This document shows positions 1-9,063 of a stretch of DNA of 64,000 bases, piece after piece. Under the pieces are notes generated by a model that saw only the letters and a program-made list of their open reading frames with translations, searched no databases and was not told the DNA's origin. How positions within the stretch are numbered: position 1 is the first letter of the stretch; the number at the start of each line of letters is the position of its first letter. The stretch lies in NCBI GenBank assembly GCA_030655075.1, contig JAURWE010000058.1, positions 186,001-250,000 on the forward strand. Direction: 5' to 3'. The position numbers and the translations under genes were made by a program. This DNA comes from Pararhizobium sp. Its GTDB lineage: Bacteria; Pseudomonadota; Alphaproteobacteria; Rhizobiales; Rhizobiaceae.

Positions 1-1
1 G

Positions 2-1069
2 GAGGCGATCGCCGCCAAGCTCTATGTCGAGCTGCTCAAGGGCGGCTTTTGCCAGATCGGCGAATTTCACTACCTGCATCACGCCGCCGATGGCACGCCC
101 TACGCCGATCCTGCCGAAATGTCGCTGCGCATCGTGTCCGCTGCGCAAACGGCCGGTATCGGCCTGACGCTTCTGCCGGTTTTCTACGCCCATTCCAATT
201 TCGGCGGAGCAGCCCCCAATGCCGGGCAGCGGCCATTCCTGCACAAGACCGACCAATTCCTGACGCTCCTCCAGCGCCTCGCTCCCGTTTGCCAGTCCGC
301 CAATGCCGTGCTCGGTATCGCCATTCATTCGCTCCGCGCCGCAACACCGGAGGAAATCCGCACTGTTCTCTCCAATGCGACCACGCAGGGGCCGATCCAC
401 ATTCACGTCGCCGAACAGACCCGTGAAGTCGAGGACTGCATCGCCTGGAGCGGCGGCCGGCCGGTCGAATGGCTGCTCGACGAGATGCCGGTGGATGCAC
501 GCTGGTGCGCCATCCATGCGACCCATATGACCGAAGCCGAAGTGACGAGGCTGGCGAAATCCGGCGCTGTCGCCGGCCTCTGCCCCGCCACCGAGGCCAA
601 TCTCGGCGATGGTATTTTCCCCGCCGTTGATTACATCGGCCACAAGGGTGCTTTTGGCATCGGCACCGACAGCCACATCGCCACGACAGTTGCAGAAGAG
701 CTGCGCACGCTCGAATACGGCCAGCGCCTGCGCGATCGTGGGCGTAACCGCCTCGCCTCTGGCCCGGCACGATCCACCGGACGCTCGATGTTCGATGCAG
801 CACTTGGGGGTGGCGCCCAGGCCACCGGCCTTGCATCCTCAGGTGTAACGATCGGTGCCCGCGCCGATTTCATCGTTCTCGATAGCGAAAACCCTTATAT
901 CGCGGCCGCCAAGGACGACCAGATCCTCGACCGCTGGCTCTTTGCTCTCGGCAACAACGTCATCCGCGACGTGATGGTCGCTGGGCAATGGACGATCCGC
1001 GACGGCCGCCACGAGCGGGACGACGAGATCGACCGCGCCTTTGGCAAAGTCCTGAAGAAGCTGGCATAA
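2..1069 (+). CDS. hutF: Formimidoylglutamate deiminase (5' end cut off)
   Basis: The reading frame is open from base 2, so the start lies upstream of the window; about 355 residues are present. HutF hydrolyses N-formimidoyl-L-glutamate to N-formyl-L-glutamate and ammonia, the step before HutG in the five-step histidine pathway. Visible amidohydrolase-family signatures are EFHYLHH near the cut N-terminus, IHIHVAEQ and GTDSH in the metal site, and a typical C-terminal cap (GARADFIVLD). The next gene starts 44 bases downstream on the same strand. Presence of HutF and HutG together points to the formylglutamate route rather than direct HutG-type formiminoglutamase. The call is firm. Confidence 0.93.
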   Translation, partial: EAIAAKLYVELLKGGFCQIGEFHYLHHAADGTPYADPAEMSLRIVSAAQTAGIGLTLLPVFYAHSNFGGAAPNAGQRPFLHKTDQFLTLLQRLAPVCQSANAVLGIAIHSLRAATPEEIRTVLSNATTQGPIHIHVAEQTREVEDCIAWSGGRPVEWLLDEMPVDARWCAIHATHMTEAEVTRLAKSGAVAGLCPATEANLGDGIFPAVDYIGHKGAFGIGTDSHIATTVAEELRTLEYGQRLRDRGRNRLASGPARSTGRSMFDAALGGGAQATGLASSGVTIGARADFIVLDSENPYIAAAKDDQILDRWLFALGNNVIRDVMVAGQWTIRDGRHERDDEIDRAFGKVLKKLA

Positions 1070-1113
1070 CGGCAGGCCACCATAATCAACGCACGCTGCA
1101 CAGGCCACAAAAG

Positions 1114-2613
1114 ATGACACAAACGGTCACCATCGACGCTCCGCTGCACTGGCAGGAGATTGCCGCTGTGGCGGCGGGCGCGAAGCTCGCGATTTTGCCA
1201 GCGGCAGAAGCACGCATCCGCCATGCGCGCATCATCGTCGATGCGCTGGTCGAAAAGGGCATTCGCGGTTACGGCATCAACACCGGTGTCGGCGCGCTCT
1301 GCGATGTCATCATCGACAGCGAGAACCAGCAGGCCTTGTCGCGCAACATCGTGATGAGCCATGCCTGCGGCGTCGGCGAGCCGCTCGGCATTCCCGAAAC
1401 ACGGGCGATCATGGCGGCGCAGGTCAACAACTATGCCCATGGATCGTCCGGCGTGCGTTTCGAGATTGCCGCCATGCTCTGCGCGCTTCTGGAGCACGAC
1501 TGCGTTCCCGTCGTTCCATCGCGGGGATCGGTTGGCTATCTCGTTCACACGGCATCCATCGGCCTCGTGCTGATCGGCCATGGCCATGCGCTCTACAAGG
1601 GTGAAAAGCTTTCCGGTGGGGAAGCCCTCGACCGCATCGGTCTGAAACCGCTCATCCTTGAGGCAAAGGAAGGTTTGAGCCTCGTCAATGGCACGCCCTG
1701 CGCCACCGGCCTCGCCTGCCTTGCCCTGTCCCGCACGCAGCATCTGTTCGGCTGGGCCGATGCCGCCGCCGCTTTGACCTACGAAAATCTCGGCAGCCAG
1801 GCGGACGCCTTTGCCGAAGCGCCGCTGGCCCTGCGCACCTCGCCCGGTCTGCGGGCCGTTGGCGAAAACCTGCGCACCTATCTCGAAGGCAGCCCGATGC
1901 TGACAGCCACGGCCGGCACGCGAACCCAGGATCCGCTCAGCCTGCGCGGCGTGCCGCACATTCACGGCGCGGTCCGCGATGCGTTCGACGCGGCCTGCAT
2001 CATCGTCGATCGCGAACTGGCGAGCGTCACCGACAATCCGGCCGTTTCCGGAACGCCCGTTGCGCCGGAGGTCCACTCGCAGGCCCACGCCATCGGCGCA
2101 TCGCTGGGCCTTGCCATGGACAGCCTAGCGGTCGCGGCCGCCGAACTGGCAGCGATTTCAGAGCGCCGGCTCGACCGGCTCGTCAACCCGCTGGTAAGCG
2201 GGCTCCCCGCCTTCCTGGCCGACGGCAGCGGCGTTTGTTCGGGCTTCATGATCGCGCAATACACATCCGCGTCGCTGGCTGCCGAGAACCGCAGACTGGC
2301 AGCGCCAGCAAGCCTTGATGGCGGCATCACCTCGGCCCTGCAGGAAGACATCCTCACCCACGCCACGCCTGCTGCCCTGAAGGCACTCGCCATTCTCGAC
2401 AATCTCGAGCTGATGCTGGCGATCGAACTGCTGGCAGCGGCGCAGGCCTACGACCTGCAGCCAGTGGTACGGCAGAAGGCGGCAAGGACCGGCGCGATCT
2501 ACAACAGAATTCGGGCCTGTATTCCTGTTTATGCCGATGACCGACCCCTGAACGATGATTTCAGCGCCATGCGCGGCGTGATGCAGACACCGGCAGCCGG
2601 GAGCAACACATGA
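1114..2613 (+). CDS. Histidine ammonia-lyase paralogue lacking the MIO triad
   Basis: This 499-residue protein is clearly in the aromatic amino acid lyase family: YGINTG with Tyr53, SHACG, SLVNGTP, RTQDPLSLR and TSALQED match the active-site segments of HutH. The Ala-Ser-Gly triad that cyclises into the MIO electrophile is missing, however. Where true HutH reads GSVGASGDLAPL, this one reads GSVG-YLV-HTASI at residues 138-149. Family knowledge says the MIO group is required for deamination, so this protein is probably not a normal histidase. A second, complete hutH lies two genes downstream. The ATG at 1114 was chosen because homology begins there; an in-frame extension to 988 runs through hutF. 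It overlaps hutI by ATGA. A role as an accessory or regulatory subunit is inference. Confidence 0.85.
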   Translation: MTQTVTIDAPLHWQEIAAVAAGAKLAILPAAEARIRHARIIVDALVEKGIRGYGINTGVGALCDVIIDSENQQALSRNIVMSHACGVGEPLGIPETRAIMAAQVNNYAHGSSGVRFEIAAMLCALLEHDCVPVVPSRGSVGYLVHTASIGLVLIGHGHALYKGEKLSGGEALDRIGLKPLILEAKEGLSLVNGTPCATGLACLALSRTQHLFGWADAAAALTYENLGSQADAFAEAPLALRTSPGLRAVGENLRTYLEGSPMLTATAGTRTQDPLSLRGVPHIHGAVRDAFDAACIIVDRELASVTDNPAVSGTPVAPEVHSQAHAIGASLGLAMDSLAVAAAELAAISERRLDRLVNPLVSGLPAFLADGSGVCSGFMIAQYTSASLAAENRRLAAPASLDGGITSALQEDILTHATPAALKALAILDNLELMLAIELLAAAQAYDLQPVVRQKAARTGAIYNRIRACIPVYADDRPLNDDFSAMRGVMQTPAAGSNT

Positions 2614-3812
2614 AGAGACTCTGGACCAACGGTCGCATCGCGACGCTCAACGAAAGCCTGCCGGGTCTCGGCGTGCAGGAACATGGCGCGATCCTTGCCG
2701 ACGGCGAGCGCATCGTCTGGATCGGCCCCATGGCGGAGTGCCCGGCGCCCGGCGCCGACACCGAGGTGATCGACCTCGAAGGCCGCTGGGTGACGCCGGG
2801 TCTGATCGATTGCCACACCCACATCGTCCATGGCGGCGACCGGGCGATGGAGTTCGAGATGCGGCTGGCCGGCGCCAGTTATGAAGACATCGCCCGCGCC
2901 GGCGGCGGCATCGTCTCCTCCGTCAAGGCGACCCGCGAGGCTGGCGTTGACGGCCTCGTCCAAAGCGCCTTGCCCCGGCTCGATCACCTGATCGCCGAAG
3001 GTGTCACCACCATCGAGGTTAAGTCCGGCTACGGGCTCAATCTTGCCGGCGAAATCGCCATGCTCCGGGCGGCCCGCGCGCTGGAAACCAGACGCCGCAT
3101 CTCGGTCGTCACCAGCTGCCTTGCCGCTCACGCTCTGCCGCCAGAATTCCGCGACGACCGCACCGCCTATCTCGATCTGGTCGTCGACACGATCCTGCCG
3201 GCCGTCGCCCGCGAAAATCTCGCCGATGCCGTCGACGGTTTCATGGAAGGCATTGCCTTTTCCGGCGCGGAAATGGCCCGCGTCTTCACCAAGGCCCGGG
3301 AACTTGGGCTGCCGGTCAAGCTGCACGCCGACCAGCTTTCGAATTTGCACGGCGCAAAACTTGCCGCCGAGTTCGGTGCCCTCTCGGCCGATCATATCGA
3401 ATACACCGACGACGAGGGTGCGGCCGCCATGGCGAAAGCCGGAACCGTCGCCGTCCTCCTGCCCGGCGCCTATTACATGCTGCGCGAGACGCAGGCCCCG
3501 CCGATGGCATCTCTGCGGCGGCACGGCGTGCACATGGCGCTGGCCACCGACTGCAACCCCGGCACCTCGCCGCTGACCTCCCTGCTCCTGACCATGAACA
3601 TGGGGGCCACCCTGTTTCGCATGACCGTCGATGAGATCATCGCCGGCGTCACCCGCGAGGCAGCCCGCGCGCTGGGCAAACTGCCCGAGACCGGCACCGT
3701 TGAGGCCGGCAAATATTGCGACCTCGCCATCTGGAATATCGAGCGGCCCGCCGAGCTTGCCTACAGGCTAGGCTTCAACCCGCTGCACCAACGCATCTGG
3801 AGAAATCAATGA
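2610..3812 (+). CDS. hutI: Imidazolonepropionase
   Basis: This 400-residue protein hydrolyses 4-imidazolone-5-propanoate to N-formimidoyl-L-glutamate, the third step of histidine degradation. Amidohydrolase metal-site signatures are visible: DCHTH at residues 67-71, the HutI-specific run from GGDRAMEFEMRL to ARAGGGI, VKSGYGL, KLHADQ and ATDCNPGTS. Length is normal for HutI (about 400-420). Its ATG overlaps the stop of the MIO-less paralogue and its stop overlaps the start of hutH, so the three are almost certainly cotranscribed and translationally coupled. The protein is cytosolic. Confidence 0.96.
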   Translation: MKRLWTNGRIATLNESLPGLGVQEHGAILADGERIVWIGPMAECPAPGADTEVIDLEGRWVTPGLIDCHTHIVHGGDRAMEFEMRLAGASYEDIARAGGGIVSSVKATREAGVDGLVQSALPRLDHLIAEGVTTIEVKSGYGLNLAGEIAMLRAARALETRRRISVVTSCLAAHALPPEFRDDRTAYLDLVVDTILPAVARENLADAVDGFMEGIAFSGAEMARVFTKARELGLPVKLHADQLSNLHGAKLAAEFGALSADHIEYTDDEGAAAMAKAGTVAVLLPGAYYMLRETQAPPMASLRRHGVHMALATDCNPGTSPLTSLLLTMNMGATLFRMTVDEIIAGVTREAARALGKLPETGTVEAGKYCDLAIWNIERPAELAYRLGFNPLHQRIWRNQ

Positions 3813-5347
3813 CACAGACCATCACGCTTGATCCCGGCCAGGTTTCGCTCGGCACGTGGCGCGACATCTATTTCGGAGCGCCCTTTGTTCTCGATGCCGG
3901 GACAAGGCCTTTGGTCGAGGCATCCGCCGAAACGGTCCGCCGCATCATCGCCAAGGGTGAGCCGGTCTATGGCATCAACACCGGCTTTGGAAAGCTGGCA
4001 AGCGTGCGCATCGAGGATGCCGATCTGGTCGCGCTCCAGCGCAACATCGTGCTGTCGCACGCCGCCGGCGTCGGCAAGCCGCTGCCCACTGCCGTGTCTC
4101 GGCTGGTCGTTGCACTGAAGATCGCCAGCCTTGCTCAAGGCTTTTCCGGCGTGCGCTGGGAAACGATTGCCGCCTTCCAGGCCGTGATCGACAAGGGCCT
4201 CGTGCCGGTCATTCCCGGCCAGGGCTCCGTCGGCGCATCCGGCGACCTTGCCCCCCTTTCGCATATGGCAGCCGCCATGATGGGGGTTGGCCAGTTCGAG
4301 CTCGACGGCAAGCTTGTTCCGGCCGCTGAAGCCTTGGCCGATGTGGGCCTGCCGCTTCTGGCGCTTGGGCCCAAGGAGGGTCTGGCACTGCTGAACGGCA
4401 CGCAGGTCTCCACCGCTCTGGCGCTGGCCGGCCTGTTCGAGGCGGAGCGGGTGTTTCAGGCGGCCCTCGTCACCGGCGCCCTGTCTACAGACGCGGCGCG
4501 CGGCTCCGACGGACCGTTCGATCCACGCATTCACGCCGTGCGCCGCCATCGCGGCCAGATCGAGGTGGCAGACGCCCTGCGCACCCTGATGACCGGCAGC
4601 CCCATCCGCGCATCGCACCTGATCGGCGACACCCGCGTGCAGGATCCCTATTGCCTGCGCTGCCAGCCGCAGGTCATGGGCGCCTGCCTCGACATGCTCC
4701 GGCAGGCGGCCGCGACGCTCTCCATCGAAGCCAATGCCGTCTCCGACAATCCGCTGGTGTTTTCCGACGAAGGCGACGTCATTTCTGGTGGCAACTTTCA
4801 CGCGGAACCGGTGGCCTTCGCCGCCGACATGATTGCCATGGCAATCTGCGAAATTGGCTCGATCGCCGAACGCCGCATCGCCATGCTCGTCGACCCGGCC
4901 CTGTCGGGCCTTCCAGCGTTTCTTACCCCGAAACCGGGCCTCAACTCCGGCTTCATGATCCCGCAGGTAACGGCGGCGGCGCTCGTGTCTGAAAACAAGC
5001 AGATGGCCTATCCGGCCAGCGTCGAGTCCATCCCGACCTCGGCCAATCAGGAAGATCACGTCTCCATGGCCGCCCACGGCGCCCGCCGCCTGACGCCGAT
5101 GGCCTTCAACGCCGCCAACGTCATCGGCATCGAGCTTCTGGCCGCCGCCCAGGGCTGCGACTTTCACGCACCGCTCGCCTCCAGCCCGGCGCTGGAAAAC
5201 GTGCGCTCGCTCCTGCGCAAAGCCATCCCCACGCTGGAAGATGACCGCTACATGGCGCCCGACATGGAGGCCGCCACCGCGATGGTCACCGGCGGTCTTC
5301 TGCCGTCCATCCTGGGTGGTCTTGCCCTGCCGGAACTCTCCGCATGA
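3809..5347 (+). CDS. hutH: Histidine ammonia-lyase (histidase)
   Basis: This 512-residue enzyme deaminates L-histidine non-oxidatively to trans-urocanate, the first step of the pathway. The MIO triad is intact as Ala143-Ser144-Gly145 inside GSVGASGDLAPLSH; YGINTGFG (Tyr54), SHAAGVG, NGTQ, QDPYCLRCQPQ, GGNFHAEP and TSANQEDHVS are all present. The length is standard. The ATG at 3809 is chosen because it overlaps the hutI stop and matches the family N-terminus; an upstream in-frame start at 3716 lies inside hutI. It overlaps hutG by ATGA. It differs from the paralogue at 1114 exactly at the catalytic triad, so this copy is the likely working histidase. Confidence 0.96.
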   Translation: MTQTITLDPGQVSLGTWRDIYFGAPFVLDAGTRPLVEASAETVRRIIAKGEPVYGINTGFGKLASVRIEDADLVALQRNIVLSHAAGVGKPLPTAVSRLVVALKIASLAQGFSGVRWETIAAFQAVIDKGLVPVIPGQGSVGASGDLAPLSHMAAAMMGVGQFELDGKLVPAAEALADVGLPLLALGPKEGLALLNGTQVSTALALAGLFEAERVFQAALVTGALSTDAARGSDGPFDPRIHAVRRHRGQIEVADALRTLMTGSPIRASHLIGDTRVQDPYCLRCQPQVMGACLDMLRQAAATLSIEANAVSDNPLVFSDEGDVISGGNFHAEPVAFAADMIAMAICEIGSIAERRIAMLVDPALSGLPAFLTPKPGLNSGFMIPQVTAAALVSENKQMAYPASVESIPTSANQEDHVSMAAHGARRLTPMAFNAANVIGIELLAAAQGCDFHAPLASSPALENVRSLLRKAIPTLEDDRYMAPDMEAATAMVTGGLLPSILGGLALPELSA

Positions 5348-6150
5348 TCGCGCTCGATATCGTGCGCGGCGAGCGGCCGCTTCTCGTCAGCCTGCCACAC
5401 ACCGGCACGCAGATCCCGGCGGAGATCGCCGATACCCTGGTCTCGCTGCCGCTGGCGCTCAACGACACCGACTGGTGGATCGACACGCTCTATGATTTCG
5501 CCCTGCACCTGGGCGCGACCGTTATCCGCACGCACATCTCCCGCACCGTCATCGACGTCAACCGCGATCCGTCCGGCGTCTCGCTCTATCCGGGTCAGGC
5601 AACGACGGAGCTGTGCCCGCTGACATCCTTCGACGGCACGCCGCTTTACAAGCCTGGCATGGAGCCCGATGCGGCAGAAATCGCCCGGCGGCAGAAACAC
5701 TGGTTCGACCCCTATCATGCCGCCATCGCGGCAGAACTTGCACGCCTGCGCGAAAACCATGAAACGGTCGTGCTCTACGATTGCCACTCCATCCGCTCGG
5801 TGATCCCCCGCCTGTTCGACGGCGAACTGCCTGTGTTCAACATCGGCACCAACAGCGGCGCGTCCTGTGCACCGGAGCTTCAGCACATCGTTGAAACCGC
5901 CTGTGAACAGTCGGGTTTCTCCCACGTGACGAACGGACGCTTCAAGGGCGGCTGGATCACCCGCAACAATGGCCGGCCCGAATCCGGCATTCACGCCGTG
6001 CAGATGGAAATCGCCTGCCGGGGTTACATGGACGAACATGACGCATACGAGCCGGCTGCCTATGACGCAAAGCGTGCAGCGCCCATGCGTGCGGTGCTGG
6101 AAAAGCTTTTTTCAGCCATTCTGCATTGGGCCGAAGCACCTCGCAGCTGA
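5344..6150 (+). CDS. hutG: N-formylglutamate deformylase
   Basis: This 268-residue protein of the N-formylglutamate amidohydrolase family hydrolyses N-formyl-L-glutamate to formate and L-glutamate, finishing the HutF branch of histidine breakdown. Family marks are SLPHTG near the N-terminus, NDTDWWID, VIDVNRDPSG, LYDCHSIRS and VTNGRFKGGWITR. The start overlaps the hutH stop by four bases. It is the last hut gene on this strand; no hutU (urocanase) follows, so hutU must lie upstream of the window or elsewhere. The next gene begins 183 bases later and belongs to methylamine metabolism. Confidence 0.95.
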   Translation: MIALDIVRGERPLLVSLPHTGTQIPAEIADTLVSLPLALNDTDWWIDTLYDFALHLGATVIRTHISRTVIDVNRDPSGVSLYPGQATTELCPLTSFDGTPLYKPGMEPDAAEIARRQKHWFDPYHAAIAAELARLRENHETVVLYDCHSIRSVIPRLFDGELPVFNIGTNSGASCAPELQHIVETACEQSGFSHVTNGRFKGGWITRNNGRPESGIHAVQMEIACRGYMDEHDAYEPAAYDAKRAAPMRAVLEKLFSAILHWAEAPRS

Positions 6151-6290
6151 CGTTATGGCTCGCGGCAAGGTCCTGTCCGGGCAATAAACTTGCCATCTCC
6201 GACAAAGAATGTCGCTGTGATTCCCGATCGTCTCTCATCTCAAAAAAGCGCCCCGTGGGCTTGCCGTTACGGAAAAGGCGAATATACTCA

Positions 6291-6305
6291 GGAATAATTA
6301 TTTCC
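6291..6305. promoter_or_regulatory. AT-rich palindrome upstream of dmmD
   Basis: GGAATAATTATTTCC is a near-perfect inverted repeat in the 183-base gap between hutG and dmmD, 28 bases before the dmmD start codon. It lies in a short AT-rich stretch of an otherwise GC-rich region, which suits a promoter or operator. No regulator can be assigned from sequence alone. Confidence 0.35.
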
Positions 6306-6333
6306 ACATAGTGAAATATTGAGAGGGACTGGC

Positions 6334-7467
6334 ATGGCACTGAGTTGGCGTTTTTCGGCCTTGGGAGACCGGCACCGGGCTCTCGGTTCCAACCTCGAAG
6401 ACTGGAGCGGCATGGGAACCGCCTGGACCTACGACAAGGACATTTACGAAGAGCACATCGCCGTGCGCACCAAGGCCGGCATCATGGATGTCTCCGGGCT
6501 GAAGAAAGTCCATCTCGTTGGACCGCATGCTATCGCCGTGCTCGAGTACATCACCACGCGCGACATGACGAAGGTCTATCCGGGCAAGTCCGTCTACGCC
6601 TGCATGCTCAACGATCGCGGCCATTTTACCGACGATTGCATCGTCTATCGCACCGGACCGAATTCCTGGATGCTGGTGCATGGCTCCGGCACCGGCCACG
6701 AGGAGATCGTCAAGCAGGCGGCCGGGCGGAACTGCGCGGTCCTGTTTGACGACGACCTGCATGACCTGTCGCTGCAAGGACCGTTGGCCGTCGACTATCT
6801 CGCCAAATACGTGCCCAGCATCCGGGATCTCAAATATTTCCATCACATGCAGACGACGCTGTTCGGCGCGCCTGTGATGATCTCGCGCACGGGCTACACC
6901 GGCGAACGCGGTTATGAAATCTTCGTGCGCGGCCAGGATGCCGGCATGGTCTGGGACCGTATCGTTGCCGAAGGCAAGGAGATGGGCATTATCCCCGTCT
7001 GCTTCAGCGTTCTCGACATGCTGCGCGTCGAAAGCTACCTTTTGTTCTACCCCTACGACAATTCGCAGATGTATCCGTTCGCCACCGAGCAGCCCGGCGA
7101 CAGCCTCTGGGAACTGGGCCTCGATTTCACGGTCAGCCCCGGCAAGACGGGCTTTCGCGGCGCCGAGGAACATGCGCGCCTCAAGGGCAAGGAACGCTTC
7201 AAGATCTTCGGCCTGCTGATTGATGCCGATGGCCCGGCGGATCTCGGTGACGAGGTCTGGGCCGATGGCCGCAAGGTCGGCGTCATCACCTGCCCGTCCT
7301 ATTCGAAGCTCACCAACCGCTCCATGGCGATCATGCGTGTCGAGGTTCCCTATGCCGTGCAGGATGCCAAGCTCGAAGTGAAGGGCAAGACCGTCAGCGC
7401 GCCGGCCATTGCCCACACGATCACCTTCGACGATCCGAAGAAGACGAAGCGGACGGCACAGGGCTGA
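6334..7467 (+). CDS. dmmD: GcvT-like folate-dependent aminomethyltransferase subunit of dimethylamine monooxygenase
   Basis: This 377-residue GcvT-family protein has the folate-binding fold and signatures such as SRTGYTGERGYEIFV and FSVLDMLRVES. It is not the glycine-cleavage T protein: it heads an operon with a DmmA-like zinc protein, a flavin/[2Fe-2S] reductase and a DUF3445 heme protein, the set known as dimethylamine monooxygenase (dmmDABC) or heme-dependent oxidative N-demethylase. Its expected role is to pass the one-carbon unit released from dimethylamine to tetrahydrofolate. The ATG at 6334 has a GAGAGG site 7 bases upstream; a TTG at 6319 lies in the same frame but upstream of that site. 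The dmm letters are assigned by gene order. Confidence 0.82.
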   Translation: MALSWRFSALGDRHRALGSNLEDWSGMGTAWTYDKDIYEEHIAVRTKAGIMDVSGLKKVHLVGPHAIAVLEYITTRDMTKVYPGKSVYACMLNDRGHFTDDCIVYRTGPNSWMLVHGSGTGHEEIVKQAAGRNCAVLFDDDLHDLSLQGPLAVDYLAKYVPSIRDLKYFHHMQTTLFGAPVMISRTGYTGERGYEIFVRGQDAGMVWDRIVAEGKEMGIIPVCFSVLDMLRVESYLLFYPYDNSQMYPFATEQPGDSLWELGLDFTVSPGKTGFRGAEEHARLKGKERFKIFGLLIDADGPADLGDEVWADGRKVGVITCPSYSKLTNRSMAIMRVEVPYAVQDAKLEVKGKTVSAPAIAHTITFDDPKKTKRTAQG

Positions 7468-7477
7468 GGATATCAGC

Positions 7478-8083
7478 ATGCTCGTTCAAGGAATCAAAAG
7501 CAGACCTGAATACAAGGGGCTCGACATTGATCCCCACGCAAAACGCCATCTCTTCGTCCTTGAGGGCGAGGGGGCCATGGCGCTCAGCGATCAGGTCGAC
7601 GCTGCAGGACGGAACTTCCTGCCTCGGTCGGAAATCCTCTATCTGGCCGCCGGCGCCGCACCCAAGGGCTACGACAGCCTGCTGTCCGGCCTGTCACCGG
7701 ACGTTTTCTGGCAAGCGCCGACCTTGCAGCCGCTGCTGTTCCGCTTTCGCGCCTGTCTCGAACAGGCCCGGATGGGAACGCGGCTGTATATCGCCGGCAC
7801 CGAAGGCTTTATCGGCCAGGTCATGCAGGTAGCGCTCGAATTCGGCATCGATTTCAATTCGATCCGCACGGAGCACAGGGGCTCGCTTGCCCGCCGCGTC
7901 CAGTGCGTTCATTGCAAGGGTATTACCGGCGATGTGACGACCAGCCCCTTTGCCTGCAGTCATTGCGGCCTGCCGCTTTTGGTCCGCGATCATTATTCAC
8001 GACGTCTCGGCGCCTTCCAGGGCGTCAATATCGACGCCGAGGAACCCGGCACCGCGCCCGAGCCCGAGGAGATCTTTCCGTGA
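7478..8083 (+). CDS. dmmA: DmmA-family subunit of dimethylamine monooxygenase (zinc-ribbon protein)
   Basis: This 201-residue protein carries a C-terminal metal-binding knuckle pair, CVHC (Cys143, Cys146) and CSHC (Cys160, Cys163), after an alpha/beta N-terminal part. This arrangement fits the DmmA-like subunit that accompanies the reductase and heme subunits of dimethylamine monooxygenase. The start at 7478 follows the dmmD stop by 10 bases with GAGGA 8 bases upstream. Its stop overlaps the GTG start of the reductase gene (GTGA), so stoichiometric expression is likely. Its exact mechanistic role is not readable from sequence. Confidence 0.75.
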   Translation: MLVQGIKSRPEYKGLDIDPHAKRHLFVLEGEGAMALSDQVDAAGRNFLPRSEILYLAAGAAPKGYDSLLSGLSPDVFWQAPTLQPLLFRFRACLEQARMGTRLYIAGTEGFIGQVMQVALEFGIDFNSIRTEHRGSLARRVQCVHCKGITGDVTTSPFACSHCGLPLLVRDHYSRRLGAFQGVNIDAEEPGTAPEPEEIFP

Positions 8084-9045
8084 GCCTGAATACGGATATG
8101 CCCGTCCGCGTCGCAAGCGTCACCCCGGTCACCGAGACCGTTAAGCGCTTCCGCTTCGAGCGGCTGGACGGCCAGCCGATGCCGTTCTTCTCCGGCGGCG
8201 CCCATGTCGTCGTCTCGATGAATGATGGCGAGCAGCTGCGCCGCAATCCCTATTCCCTGATGTCCAATCCGGATGACTGTTCGGGCTATGAGATCAGTGT
8301 CCTGCGCGTGCCCAACTCGCGCGGCGGCTCACACTTCATGCACGACGGTGTCAAGCCCGGCGACCAGCTGACGATCAGCCAGCCGGTCAATCTGTTTGCG
8401 GCCGACCATCGGGGCCGTAAACACATCCTGATCGCCGGCGGTATCGGCATCACGCCGTTCCTGGCGATGATGGAGCAATTCACCCGCGACAATGCCCTGT
8501 TCGAGTTGCACTACGCCATCCGCTCCCGCACGCACGGCGCCTACTGGCAGCAGCTGCTCGATCGCTACGGCCCGCGCCGCATCAAGATCTACTGCGACGA
8601 AGCGAAGAATTTCATTCCTCTGACGGCGCTTGTCGAAAACCAGCCGCTCGGCACGCATCTTTACGTCTGTGGTCCCGCCGGCATGATCGACGGCGTGCTT
8701 ATGACGGCGCTGGAAGCCGGATGGCCGAAGGAAAACCTGCATTCGGAGCGCTTCCTCGCCCCGCCGACCGGCCAGCCCTTCCAGATCCGTTTGGAAAAAT
8801 CGCAGATATCGGTGACAGTCGGCGAACACCAGAGCATCCTCGAAGCCGTCGAGGCGGCCGGCTGCGATGCGCCCTACATGTGCCGGGGCGGTGCCTGCGG
8901 CCAGTGCGAGACGCAGGTGCTGTCCTGCGACGGCACGCTGGAACACAACGACATCTACCTGTCCGAGGAGGAAAAGGCCTCGGGACAAAAGATCATGATC
9001 TGCGTTTCACGGTTCAAGGGCCAGCAACTCGTCCTTCAACTCTAA
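8080..9045 (+). CDS. dmmB: Flavin/[2Fe-2S] reductase subunit of dimethylamine monooxygenase (PDR/VanB type)
   Basis: This 321-residue electron-transfer protein follows the phthalate dioxygenase reductase plan: a flavin-binding barrel with RNPYSL near residue 57, an NAD(P) domain with GGIGITPF near 120 and YVCGPAG near 190, and a C-terminal plant-type ferredoxin with Cys268, Cys273, Cys276 and Cys308. It would move electrons from NAD(P)H to the heme subunit during oxidative N-demethylation of dimethylamine. The GTG at 8080 is chosen because it overlaps the dmmA stop and has CCGAGGA upstream; the longer in-frame extension lies inside dmmA. Confidence 0.85.
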   Translation: MSLNTDMPVRVASVTPVTETVKRFRFERLDGQPMPFFSGGAHVVVSMNDGEQLRRNPYSLMSNPDDCSGYEISVLRVPNSRGGSHFMHDGVKPGDQLTISQPVNLFAADHRGRKHILIAGGIGITPFLAMMEQFTRDNALFELHYAIRSRTHGAYWQQLLDRYGPRRIKIYCDEAKNFIPLTALVENQPLGTHLYVCGPAGMIDGVLMTALEAGWPKENLHSERFLAPPTGQPFQIRLEKSQISVTVGEHQSILEAVEAAGCDAPYMCRGGACGQCETQVLSCDGTLEHNDIYLSEEEKASGQKIMICVSRFKGQQLVLQL

Positions 9046-9063
9046 CGCCCGGAGACAGAACAG

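Noticed and set aside
895..2088. 397-residue open frame on the minus strand over the hut genes
   Set aside because: It lies opposite hutF and the lyase paralogue, has no family signature and arises from GC-rich codon bias.
3806..5167. 453-residue open frame on the minus strand opposite hutH
   Set aside because: Shadow of hutH; its Gly/Arg/His-rich composition is typical of antisense frames.
6334..7467. Glycine cleavage T protein
   Set aside because: No gcvH or gcvP nearby, and the operon partners are those of dimethylamine monooxygenase.
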